Assembly: GCF_014207965.1 (NCBI RefSeq)
Contig: NZ_JACHLM010000006.1
Coordinates: forward strand, 62,001 to 126,000
DNA: 64,000 nt
Reading direction: 5' to 3'
DNA from: Brevundimonas bullata
GTDB taxonomy: Bacteria; Pseudomonadota; Alphaproteobacteria; Caulobacterales; Caulobacteraceae
Shown: in pieces, positions 42,999-51,252 of the stretch
Numbering within the stretch: the stretch's first letter is position 1
Layout: each line of letters begins with the position of its first letter
Made by a program: the position numbers and the translations under genes
The notes under the pieces: model-generated
Databases searched by the model: none
The model's input: only the letters and a program-made list of their open reading frames with translations
Told to the model about the DNA's origin: nothing

Positions 42999-43765
42999 CC
43001 AGCCTCCGCGTCGCGGTAGACGCCATTCTCGCCGCCCAGATGCAGACAGAAAAACCGCTCGCCATCATCCTGGCGGGGCACAATGGCTCGGGTAAGTCCA
43101 CCATGTGGCGCCGGTCCCTGGCCGACACTCTGCGGATTCCGCTGATCAATGCGGACCGGATGATGCTGTCCATTCTTCCCGAGGCCGGCGACGATGGATT
43201 CCTCGCGGCGTGGGCCGCTGAGCTTCGTGACACGGATCGCGGCTGGATGAGCGTGGCCCAGCAGGGCGTCAACGCCTTCGCGGGTCACGCGATGGCCGCT
43301 CAGGTGCCCTTCGCCATGGAGACGGTCTTCTCCTACTGGGAACCGCAGGAAGACGGCCGGATCCTGTCCAAAGTCGACCTAGTCCGAGACATGCAGGCGG
43401 CAGGCTATTTCGTGCTGCTGTTCTTCGTCGGCTTGGCCAATCCCGAACTATCCATCCTGCGCGTCCAGACGCGCGTGAGCAGCGGCGGCCACGGGATCGA
43501 GGAAGGCGTCTTACGACGCCGTTTCCCCAGGACTCAGCAGGCGATCAAGCTGGCCGTCGATGTCGCCGACGCCTCCATCCTCACGGACAACAGCCGGTCC
43601 CATAGGGAGGCCTTCACCGTCTGCCGCGTCCAGATCGGCGGCCAGGAGGAGTTCGACGTGCGGCGCTCCGCCTCCCCCGCCGCCCTGATTCTCAACTGGC
43701 TGGAGATCGTGGGGCCGGACGCTGAGGCTCAGGCTCCGCTCGAGACCGACCCAGGCAGGCAGTAG
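42995..43765 (+). CDS. Zeta-toxin-like P-loop kinase
   Basis: 256 aa. Walker A GHNGSGKST (28-36) follows a hydrophobic strand, and the zeta-type pattern continues with LINADRM, AMETVFSY and an arginine-rich region (EEGVLRRRFPRTQQ). Zeta toxins phosphorylate UDP-N-acetylglucosamine and block wall synthesis; smaller relatives may act on other substrates. TTG at 42995 is the overlapping start; an ATG at 43040 would still precede the P-loop. Its last 37 bp overlap the convergent integrase gene. Confidence 0.8.
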   Translation: MTSLRVAVDAILAAQMQTEKPLAIILAGHNGSGKSTMWRRSLADTLRIPLINADRMMLSILPEAGDDGFLAAWAAELRDTDRGWMSVAQQGVNAFAGHAMAAQVPFAMETVFSYWEPQEDGRILSKVDLVRDMQAAGYFVLLFFVGLANPELSILRVQTRVSSGGHGIEEGVLRRRFPRTQQAIKLAVDVADASILTDNSRSHREAFTVCRVQIGGQEEFDVRRSASPAALILNWLEIVGPDAEAQAPLETDPGRQ

Positions 43766-44952
43766 GCCGACCAAGCCTGCATGACCTCCCGTCGCTTTCG
43801 CAAGGCGTCGCTACGTCTGTAGGCCCGCTCGGTTTCGTCGCCGACGGCGTGGGCGAGGCATTCCTCGATGACCTCCCGGGCGTAATGCGTCTCGTCCCCC
43901 GCCCAGTCCCGGAAGGTCGAACGCATGCCATGAGGCGTGCAGCCCGGCGCCAGGTCCCGCAACAGCATGTCCATCGCCATGTTGGACATCACCCCGCCCT
44001 TGGGGCCCGGGAAGATCAGTTGATTGGGTCTGACCCGCGCGGGTCGGATCGCCTCCAGCACGGCCAGGGCGCCGACTGACAGGGGCTGGCGAAAGGCCCG
44101 CTCCTTCATACGGCTCTTGTCGAGCTCCCAGACGTCGTCCCGGATCTCGCCCCAGGTCGCCTCAAGCGTCATGGTCTCCCGCGACGCCGTGAGGATGGTG
44201 AACTCCAGCGCCCGAGCCGACATTCCCTGACTGTCTGCCAGACGCTTCATGAAGGCCGGTATCTGAACATAGGGCATGGCCGGCATATGCCCGCGCTGCA
44301 GCCGGGGACGCGGCGGCAACAGGTGGTTCAGATTGCCCTTCCACAGGGCCGGGTTTTCTCCGGTGCGCAGCTTCATGACCCGAGCGTAGTCCAGCACGCG
44401 CTCCAGCCGCTCGCGCAACTTGCCCGCGGATTCGGCCTTGGTCAGCCACATGGGCTGAACGACGGACAACACAGTCTCGACGTCGATCTCATCGATCGGC
44501 CTGTTCTTGATGGCCGCGGCATGACGCTCGATCGAGCGCATCCAGCCCGCCTTGGTCTTTCGGCCCCGCCAGCCGCCTTCCTGGGCCGCCACATAGTCCT
44601 TCCAGCACGCCAACAGCGTCGGCCGCCCTTCGACCCGAACCGGCCGGGGCGGATCCATAGGCGCCACGGGCGCGGGAATGGGGGCGGACTGACCGCACTC
44701 AAGAGGATCCCGCCCTGCCGCAACGGCCCGTTTCGCGGCGTCACGGGCGAGCCGGGCGTCAACCAGGGAGACGTCGAGGAAAGAACCCAGTCCCAGGTCC
44801 CTTCGTGCCCCACCCGAACGATAGCGATAGATCCAGCTGCGTCCGCCGGTCCCGGAGACGACGAGATAGAGACCGTCGCCGTCGGAATAGTAGCCCTTGC
44901 TCTTGAAGCCTCGGACACTTCGATCCGTGAGCTTGTTGACCTTCAAAGCCAT
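43729..44952 (-). CDS. Tyrosine recombinase (P4-type integrase)
   Basis: 407 aa from the ATG at 44952. The N-terminal DUF4102 domain (KVNKLTDRSVRGFKSKGYYSDG) binds arm sites. A central SAM-like domain follows. Catalytic residues are Arg in TASRETMTLEATW, HGMRSTF (H-x-x-R), the His of LAHAVG and the Tyr in RAYRRSD. It is probably the enzyme that inserted the accessory region or part of it. No tRNA gene or clear attachment site is seen next to it. Confidence 0.9.
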   Translation of the reverse strand: MALKVNKLTDRSVRGFKSKGYYSDGDGLYLVVSGTGGRSWIYRYRSGGARRDLGLGSFLDVSLVDARLARDAAKRAVAAGRDPLECGQSAPIPAPVAPMDPPRPVRVEGRPTLLACWKDYVAAQEGGWRGRKTKAGWMRSIERHAAAIKNRPIDEIDVETVLSVVQPMWLTKAESAGKLRERLERVLDYARVMKLRTGENPALWKGNLNHLLPPRPRLQRGHMPAMPYVQIPAFMKRLADSQGMSARALEFTILTASRETMTLEATWGEIRDDVWELDKSRMKERAFRQPLSVGALAVLEAIRPARVRPNQLIFPGPKGGVMSNMAMDMLLRDLAPGCTPHGMRSTFRDWAGDETHYAREVIEECLAHAVGDETERAYRRSDALRKRREVMQAWSAYCLPGSVSSGA

Positions 44953-45390
44953 GAACACGCCCCCCCGCAAATCAATCCGGAAACCTGATTCTAGTGGCTC
45001 CTCATTTCATTTCCACAGCCTTCCTTCCCATCCAGCTTCCCATCCACCAGACAAAAGCTTGTAGAAACGCGCCGAAACGGCTCGAAACGAAATGAAAAAC
45101 ACAACACATTGTATTGAAGCAGTTTTCGCGGAACCAACCGCACCTCGGCGACACGATATGGAAAACTATTTCCAGCCTCTACCCGCGGAGCCACTCGGGG
45201 GAATTAAAGCTCTGTTTCAGGAGCTTTCATTTGAACACCCTCACCTTTCAGCTGACGTCAAAGCAGGCAACGCCTGGCGGATTGTCCGCCGCCGCTTTTT
45301 AGCGACTTGACGGCAGGGCCAGACGGGACGCCGGACCGGGCAGCCGCCACCAGATCCGCCGATCCCGACACAATCCTCCCAGAAGACAGA
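44953..45390. other. Integrase-proximal intergenic region
   Basis: AT-richer than its surroundings. A TTTCATTTC/GAAATGAAA inverted pair flanks 45004-45095. One 72-aa frame (45092-45310, starting MKNTTHCIEAVF) could be a small gene but has no ribosome-binding site or recognised family. An attachment site is expected here but could not be identified from one end only. Confidence 0.4.
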
Positions 45391-45420
45391 AAACGCCGGG
45401 AGCCTGACAGCCCCCGGCGC
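45391..45420 (-). terminator. Terminator of the TonB receptor gene
   Basis: On the minus strand GCGCCGGGGGC, a 7-nt loop, then CTCCCGGCG and TTTT form an imperfect but strong rho-independent terminator about 75 bp past the receptor stop. Confidence 0.75.
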
Positions 45421-45492
45421 ATCCAGATGGACAGGTCGTTCAGACCCGTCCAGATTCCCTAAAATCATCAGGCAATACTTATCCGTTCGGCG

Positions 45493-48453
45493 TCAGAAGC
45501 GCTTCGATACACTGAAGGCCACAAGGCGCGGATCCAGGGTGAAGACGTTGCCGGTCAGACCGGTGTCGTCGCTGTTGGTGAAGGCGTCCGTCAGCGGCGC
45601 CTTGTCGAACAGGTTCTTGACGTAGGCCTGGAAGACCAGACCGTTGTCAGGCTGCTCCAGCGTCACCGACAGGTTGGCGTTGTCCCAGGCCCTCAGGCGG
45701 TCATACTCGGTGTTGTAGGCGCGGGCGTAGCTGCTGCCCTGATAGTAGTAGTCACCACGGACCGTCAGATCCCATCCGCCGAGGAAGAAGGTGTATTGGG
45801 CCCCGATATTGGCGGTCCAGTTCGGCGAATTGGGCAGCTCATTGCCGCTGAGATCAGCCTCGAACCCGCGCCCGCCGTTGGGGGCGTCGGTCAGAGGATT
45901 GTAGGTGAAGTTGAACAGACGCCAGAGCGGCACGATGGATGCGTAGTTCGGGTCGAAGCTGCCGGTGCGCTGGGAACCGCCGCACAACCCCTGAAGCGCG
46001 AGCGTTTTGAAATTCTCAGCGTAGCTGGACGCCAGGATGGTTTCGACATGCTTGGTAGGGGCGATACAGTTCGACGGCACCTGCAGCCAGGGGCGCAGCA
46101 CCATCCAGTCTGCATTGCCCTGGGTCCGGTTCATGATGTCGATGGAACCTTCGCCATCGCCGATCCGCGTGTTCAGATAGCCGATATTGGCGTCCACGCG
46201 GAAGTTGCGATTGGGTCGGAAGATCGTCTCCAGCTCCACCCCCATGCTGCGGGCGTCGAAATTCTCGTTCAGAGAAATACGGTCCTCAATCTTCGACACC
46301 TGATAGTCGTCGTAGTCATAGTAGAAGGCCGTCATATTCAGACGCACCTTGCCGTCATACAGGGAGTTCTTGGTCCCGATCTCGAAAGCGTTGACATATT
46401 CCGGGTCGAAGGTTTCAGCCAGAGGCTGATACTGGATCACCTTCGGGTTGATATCGACGCGCGGGGGATTGGCCCCGCCCCCCTTATAGCCGCGCGCAAA
46501 CGAGGCATAGACCAGGGTGTCGTCGGTGAACCGGGTCACAGGCTTCCAGTCCAGCACCAGACGCCCGGTGACGGCATCCCAGCTTTGATCAATGTCCGGC
46601 AAGGCCGGATAGCCCTGACTGACATAGCCGCCCGACATCGGCCCCGGATTGCCGCGGTCCGCCCCCAGCAGCAACTGACTGGGATAGGGGGTGCTGACCT
46701 TGCGATCGTCCGTGTAACGCAAGCCTGCGGTCAAACGCACAGTCGGGGTCAGATCCCAATAGCCCTCGCCGAACACAGCCCACGACCGGGTATGAATGAC
46801 GTTCTTGCTACGGAAATAGTTGTGCCCGTCGCCAGCCAGATTGGCGATGGGCGTCGGATCGACATAGACGCACTCCTTGGTCGCCTGAGGAGTGCAAAGA
46901 AGCGGTTGCCGCCCTATGTTCGCAGGCAGCCCTACTGCAACATTGTAATAATATTCCGCCAAGAACGTGAATACATTATTGAACACGTAGTAATCATCTT
47001 GCGACTTGAAGTCTAAATAGTTCGCACCAAGGCTAAAATTAAATCTACCATCAAAATCAGACTGAAGCCTCAACTCCTGCGTCCACTGCCTATTGTTCGA
47101 CTGACTTACATCCGCAGACAGCATACGATTAGACGTTCCCAACTGAGGGTCCGTGTAATACCCGCCAGGAAGAGCCGACGGTCCAATGATTAACTTACCA
47201 AAAGGATCTCTCTGACCGTCGGTGTTGCTGAAGATGGGGTTAGAGACAAATCGGTTGTAGTCCTGCGAGGAATAGTAGGCGTCCTCGGCATAGGCCGTTT
47301 GAGAAATCAGCTTCAGACGATCAGTCAGGTCGTACGCCATATTGAACTGGGTGACGTCGTTCTTCACGCGAAAGACCGGATCATAGCTGGTCGAGATCTC
47401 GCGCAGATTGCGCGACTGCGTCACACCCGCATAGGGGTCGGTGCCCAAGGGCACGCCCACTATCGTCTTTCCTTGGGCGTCGTTGCCAAAGGACAGCGAA
47501 GCCAGGAAGATATGGGCGAAGGCGCCGCCGTTAGGGACGCCATAGGCCGCATCGTCATACAGTGAGCCGGGCAGACAGCCCTGACTCAAACGGTTGCGGA
47601 TCAGTTGCGAGGTGATGGTGACCTTGCCCACCTTGGTCGGGCCGGGATCGGTGGTGCAAAGCTGCTTGCCTGTGCGAGACCGATTGTCGTCCTCCTCGAA
47701 ATGCTCCCAGATCAGATTGGCCTCGAACCTGTCATTGGGCTCCCACGCCGCGGACAGTCGGGTGGTGTAGAGGTCACGCCCGTTGACCGTGGTGCCCTTG
47801 AAGGTGTTCTGGTCAAAGCCCTCGCGCTTGGTCAGGCCCGCCACCGCGCGCACCGAGAAGGTTTCCGTCAGAGGGATGTTGACCATCATCTGACCGCGCA
47901 TGGAGCCGTAGTTGCCGGTTTCCGCCTTCAGCAGGGCGTCGAAATCAGGCCCCGGCAGGTTGGGGATCATATTGACCACGCCGCCGGTGGCGTTGCGGCC
48001 ATACAGAGTCCCTTGCGGGCCGCGCAGCACTTCAACCCGGTTCACATCCAGGTATTCCTGCTCGAACAGGCGGTTGCGGATCAGGGGGGTGTTGTTGAAG
48101 CTGACCGCCACCGCAGGGTCGGACGAAGCCGAGATGGCCTTGGTCCCGATCCCGCGGATCGTGAAGTTGTACATGCTGAAGTTGGCCTTGGAGAAGGTCA
48201 CGTTCGGGACAGCCCGAACCAGCTCCGCCCCGCCCTCGATCTTCAGCGCATCCAGGCTTTCGGCTGAGAAGGCCGACACGGCGATCGGCACGTCCTGAAT
48301 GGATTCTTCCCGTTTCTGAGCGGTGACGATGATGTCTTCAACCACCGTGGCGTCGTTCCCGGGCGCGGTCTGAGCCAGCGCCGGCGCCGCTATGGACAAT
48401 GCCAGAAGTGATACAGTCGCGGCCAAGCGCGCATGAACGACGGAAGTCGCCAT
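45493..48453 (-). CDS. TonB-dependent receptor
   Basis: 986 aa. A signal peptide ends PALAQ. TonB box and plug follow ([40 protein letters not shown]), then a long barrel ending VAFSVSKRF. There is no STN domain, so it does not signal through FecR. It is divergent from an FAD-dependent dehydrogenase and a BASS transporter. Receptors of this subfamily in Caulobacterales and sphingomonads are linked to uptake of hydrophobic organic ligands. The ligand is unknown. Confidence 0.92.
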   Translation of the reverse strand: MATSVVHARLAATVSLLALSIAAPALAQTAPGNDATVVEDIIVTAQKREESIQDVPIAVSAFSAESLDALKIEGGAELVRAVPNVTFSKANFSMYNFTIRGIGTKAISASSDPAVAVSFNNTPLIRNRLFEQEYLDVNRVEVLRGPQGTLYGRNATGGVVNMIPNLPGPDFDALLKAETGNYGSMRGQMMVNIPLTETFSVRAVAGLTKREGFDQNTFKGTTVNGRDLYTTRLSAAWEPNDRFEANLIWEHFEEDDNRSRTGKQLCTTDPGPTKVGKVTITSQLIRNRLSQGCLPGSLYDDAAYGVPNGGAFAHIFLASLSFGNDAQGKTIVGVPLGTDPYAGVTQSRNLREISTSYDPVFRVKNDVTQFNMAYDLTDRLKLISQTAYAEDAYYSSQDYNRFVSNPIFSNTDGQRDPFGKLIIGPSALPGGYYTDPQLGTSNRMLSADVSQSNNRQWTQELRLQSDFDGRFNFSLGANYLDFKSQDDYYVFNNVFTFLAEYYYNVAVGLPANIGRQPLLCTPQATKECVYVDPTPIANLAGDGHNYFRSKNVIHTRSWAVFGEGYWDLTPTVRLTAGLRYTDDRKVSTPYPSQLLLGADRGNPGPMSGGYVSQGYPALPDIDQSWDAVTGRLVLDWKPVTRFTDDTLVYASFARGYKGGGANPPRVDINPKVIQYQPLAETFDPEYVNAFEIGTKNSLYDGKVRLNMTAFYYDYDDYQVSKIEDRISLNENFDARSMGVELETIFRPNRNFRVDANIGYLNTRIGDGEGSIDIMNRTQGNADWMVLRPWLQVPSNCIAPTKHVETILASSYAENFKTLALQGLCGGSQRTGSFDPNYASIVPLWRLFNFTYNPLTDAPNGGRGFEADLSGNELPNSPNWTANIGAQYTFFLGGWDLTVRGDYYYQGSSYARAYNTEYDRLRAWDNANLSVTLEQPDNGLVFQAYVKNLFDKAPLTDAFTNSDDTGLTGNVFTLDPRLVAFSVSKRF

Positions 48454-48580
48454 TTAAACCCCTCCCCAGGGTGCGGCCCGTTCCCAACGAACCGCAACGT
48501 TTCCACACCGCCGATATAGCTCCGCCGACCGGGGCGGCGCCGGTAGCGGTTAACCCCAGACGATCACGCTACTCACCCGC

Positions 48581-48638
48581 CTGTCAATACATATTAACAC
48601 GCATGTTGGCCGAGGAAATCCTCGTTTCATATTGACAG
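48581..48638. promoter_or_regulatory. Divergent promoter/operator region
   Basis: CTGTCAATA (48581-48589) and TATTGACAG (48630-48638) form a perfect 9-bp inverted repeat giving outward-facing TTGACA boxes for the receptor (minus) and the dehydrogenase (plus). CGAGGA-AA-TCCTCG (48611-48624) lies between. CATATT-ACA-TGTT-type direct repeats overlap the arms. Good -10 boxes are not obvious. A shared regulator site is likely. Confidence 0.5.
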
Positions 48639-48678
48639 TTGTGTTAGCTGTTCTGCCGTCGAATGTCGGGGAGAGCGC

Positions 48679-50355
48679 ATGGACGGGGACGTCATCGTGG
48701 TGGGCGGGGGGCTGGCCGGACTGGTGGCCGCCCATGAGCTGGTTCAGGCGGGCAAGCGCGTCGCCCTGGTCGATCAGGAAAACCCGGCCAACCTGGGCGG
48801 CCAGGCCTTCTGGTCGTTCGGCGGGCTGTTCCTGGTCAACTCGCCGGAGCAGCGGAAGCTGGGCGTGCGCGACAGCGTCGACCTGGCCTGGCGCGACTGG
48901 CGGGGCAGCGCGGGCTGGGACCGTCTGGACGGGCCGCTGGCCGAGGACGACTGGGCGGTGCGGTGGGGCCGCGCCTATGTCGAGTTCGCCGCTGGCGAAA
49001 AGCGCGCCTGGCTGAAACAGCATGGAATCAGCCTGACCCCCATGGTCGGCTGGGCTGAGCGCGGCGGGGGGCAGGCCTTTGGCCACGGCAATTCCGTGCC
49101 GCGCTTTCATGTCGCCTGGGGCACGGGGACCGGGGTGTCAGAGCCCTTCGCCGACCGCGCGCGAACGGCGGCGAAGGATGGGCGGCTGACCTTCCACCAC
49201 CGTCGCCGGGTCGACCGCCTGCTGGTCGAGGGCGGGCGCGTCACCGGGGTTGCGGGCGCGATCCTGGCCTCCGATGACGCACCGCGCGGCGCCCCCTCGA
49301 ACCGCAACCGGATCGGCGATTTCACCCTGAGGGCCGGGGCCGTCGTCCTGGCTTCAGGCGGCATCGGCGGCGACCATGAGAAGGTGCGGCGCTTCTGGCC
49401 CGAGCGGCTGGGATCGCCGCCGAAGTCGATGATCACCGGCGTTCCCGCCTATGTCGACGGGCGGATGCTGGACATTGCGGGCGAAGCCGGCGCCCGGCTC
49501 GTGAACCGCGACCGCATGTGGCACTACGTCGAGGGGGTGCAGAACTGGGATCCGATCTGGCCCAAGCACGCCATCCGCATCCTGCCCGGCCCGTCGCCGC
49601 TGTGGCTGGACGCCCTGGGGCGGCGGCTGCCCTCGCCCGGCCTGCCCGGCCACGACACCATGGCCACGCTGAGGCATCTGCGAACCACGCCCGATCTGGC
49701 CGAACACGACCACTCCTGGTTCATCGTCAGCCAGAAGATCCTGGAAAAGGAATTCGCCCTGTCGGGGTCGGAGCAGAACCTCGACATCACCGAGCGCAAG
49801 CTGCTGAAGGTGCTGATGGCGCGCCTCGGCAAGGGCGCGCCGCCTGCGGTGGACGCCTTCAAGCACAAGGGCGCCGACTTCGTCTTCGCCGATGACCTGG
49901 AGACGCTGGTCGCCAGGATGAACGGCCTGACCGAGCGGCCTCTGCTGGACCCGGCCCTGGTCCGTCGTCAGGTCGAGGACCGCGACGCCCAGATGGACAA
50001 TCCCTACGCCAAGGATTTCCAGGCCATGAGCATCCACAACAGTCGCCGCCACCTGGGCGACAGGCTGGCGCGGACGGCGACGCCGCATCGCCTGCTGGAT
50101 CCCAAGGCCGGGCCGCTGATCGGGGTCAGGCTGCACGTTCTGACGCGCAAGTCGCTGGGGGGGCTGCAGACCGATCTGTCGAGCCAGGTGCTGAAGGCCG
50201 ACGGGACGCCGTTCGAGGGACTATACGCCGCAGGCGAGGCTGCGGGCTTCGGCGGCGGCGGATTGCATGGTTACAATGCGCTGGAAGGCACCTTCCTGGG
50301 CGGGTGCATCTTCTCGGGCCGGGCAGCTGGGCGCGCCCTCGCCGGTCGGGTCTGA
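48679..50355 (+). CDS. FAD-binding dehydrogenase (3-ketosteroid dehydrogenase-like)
   Basis: 558 aa. N-terminal dinucleotide fold VIVVGGGLAGLVAAHELVQA, then the flavin-ribityl segment GGQAFWSFGGLF, a central catalytic domain and a C-terminal FAD closure GLYAAGEAAGFGGGGLHGYN ending in EGTFLGGCIFSGR. It belongs to the succinate dehydrogenase/KstD flavoprotein superfamily and probably introduces a double bond into a ketone or acid using FAD. The substrate is not known. It is followed after 24 bp by the transporter gene. Confidence 0.85.
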   Translation: MDGDVIVVGGGLAGLVAAHELVQAGKRVALVDQENPANLGGQAFWSFGGLFLVNSPEQRKLGVRDSVDLAWRDWRGSAGWDRLDGPLAEDDWAVRWGRAYVEFAAGEKRAWLKQHGISLTPMVGWAERGGGQAFGHGNSVPRFHVAWGTGTGVSEPFADRARTAAKDGRLTFHHRRRVDRLLVEGGRVTGVAGAILASDDAPRGAPSNRNRIGDFTLRAGAVVLASGGIGGDHEKVRRFWPERLGSPPKSMITGVPAYVDGRMLDIAGEAGARLVNRDRMWHYVEGVQNWDPIWPKHAIRILPGPSPLWLDALGRRLPSPGLPGHDTMATLRHLRTTPDLAEHDHSWFIVSQKILEKEFALSGSEQNLDITERKLLKVLMARLGKGAPPAVDAFKHKGADFVFADDLETLVARMNGLTERPLLDPALVRRQVEDRDAQMDNPYAKDFQAMSIHNSRRHLGDRLARTATPHRLLDPKAGPLIGVRLHVLTRKSLGGLQTDLSSQVLKADGTPFEGLYAAGEAAGFGGGGLHGYNALEGTFLGGCIFSGRAAGRALAGRV

Positions 50356-50379
50356 GGTTTCTCGGGGGAGGAAAAGACC

Positions 50380-51249
50380 ATGGATTCACCCTTGGCCATG
50401 ATCGGTCTGCCGATCGCGCTGGGCGTCATCATGTTCGGGCTGGGGCTGGACCTGACGCCCGGCGACTTCGCTCGCATCGGCAAGCGGCCCAAGGCGGTCG
50501 CCCTCGCCCTGGCCTGTCAACTGCTGCTTCTGCCGGCCGTCTGTTTCGGCCTGGTGCTGCTGTTCCGGCTGCCGCCGGTTCTGGCCGTGGGGATGATGTT
50601 GCTGGCGGCCTCGCCCGGCGGGACCACGGCCAATCTCTACAGCCACCTGTTCCGCGGCGACGTAGCCCTGAACATCAGCCTGACGGCGATCAACTCCGTC
50701 ATCGCCGTCCTGACCCTGCCGGTGATCGTCAACCTGTCCATCGCTTGGTTCCAGCCGGGCGACATGACCGTGGGGCTGCAACTGAAGAAGACCATTGAGG
50801 TCTTCATGATCGTGCTGGCGCCGGTCGGTCTGGGGATGCTGGTGCGCGGCTTCAAGCCCGGCTTCGCCCGCGCCATGGACAAGCCGGTCCGGCTGGCCTC
50901 GGTCGTCATCCTGACCCTGGTGATCGCCGGGGCGGTCGTGTCCAACTTCGCCGTGCTGAAGGACGACTTCATCGCCCTGGCCGGCATCGTCGTCAGCTTC
51001 TGCGTCCTCAGCCTGGGCATTGGTTTCATCGTCCCGCGCCTGTTCCGCATCAACCGCGAGCAGCCGATCGCCAGCGCCTTCGAGGTCGGGCTGCACAACG
51101 CCACCCTGGCCATCGTCATCGCCGAGTCGGTGCTGGCGGTCCCGGACATGTCCCTGCCGGCGGCGGTCTATGGCGTGCTGATGTTCCCGCTGGCGGCGGT
51201 GTTCGGCCTGCTGATCACGCGCAAGCGGTTACCCACAACGGCTGCCTAG
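50380..51249 (+). CDS. BASS-family (bile acid:Na+ symporter) transporter
   Basis: 289 aa with nine to ten membrane helices. The family motifs LASPGGTTANLYSHL and EVGLHNATLAIVIAESVL, with discontinuous-helix residues, are present. It imports an organic anion with sodium. Together with the TonB receptor and the dehydrogenase it forms an apparent uptake-and-oxidation set. GGGGGAGG lies upstream. Confidence 0.88.
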   Translation: MDSPLAMIGLPIALGVIMFGLGLDLTPGDFARIGKRPKAVALALACQLLLLPAVCFGLVLLFRLPPVLAVGMMLLAASPGGTTANLYSHLFRGDVALNISLTAINSVIAVLTLPVIVNLSIAWFQPGDMTVGLQLKKTIEVFMIVLAPVGLGMLVRGFKPGFARAMDKPVRLASVVILTLVIAGAVVSNFAVLKDDFIALAGIVVSFCVLSLGIGFIVPRLFRINREQPIASAFEVGLHNATLAIVIAESVLAVPDMSLPAAVYGVLMFPLAAVFGLLITRKRLPTTAA

Positions 51250-51252
51250 TCC

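Noticed and set aside
45092..45310. 72-aa frame beside the integrase
   Set aside because: Possible but unsupported: no ribosome-binding site, no family; mentioned only in the region entry.
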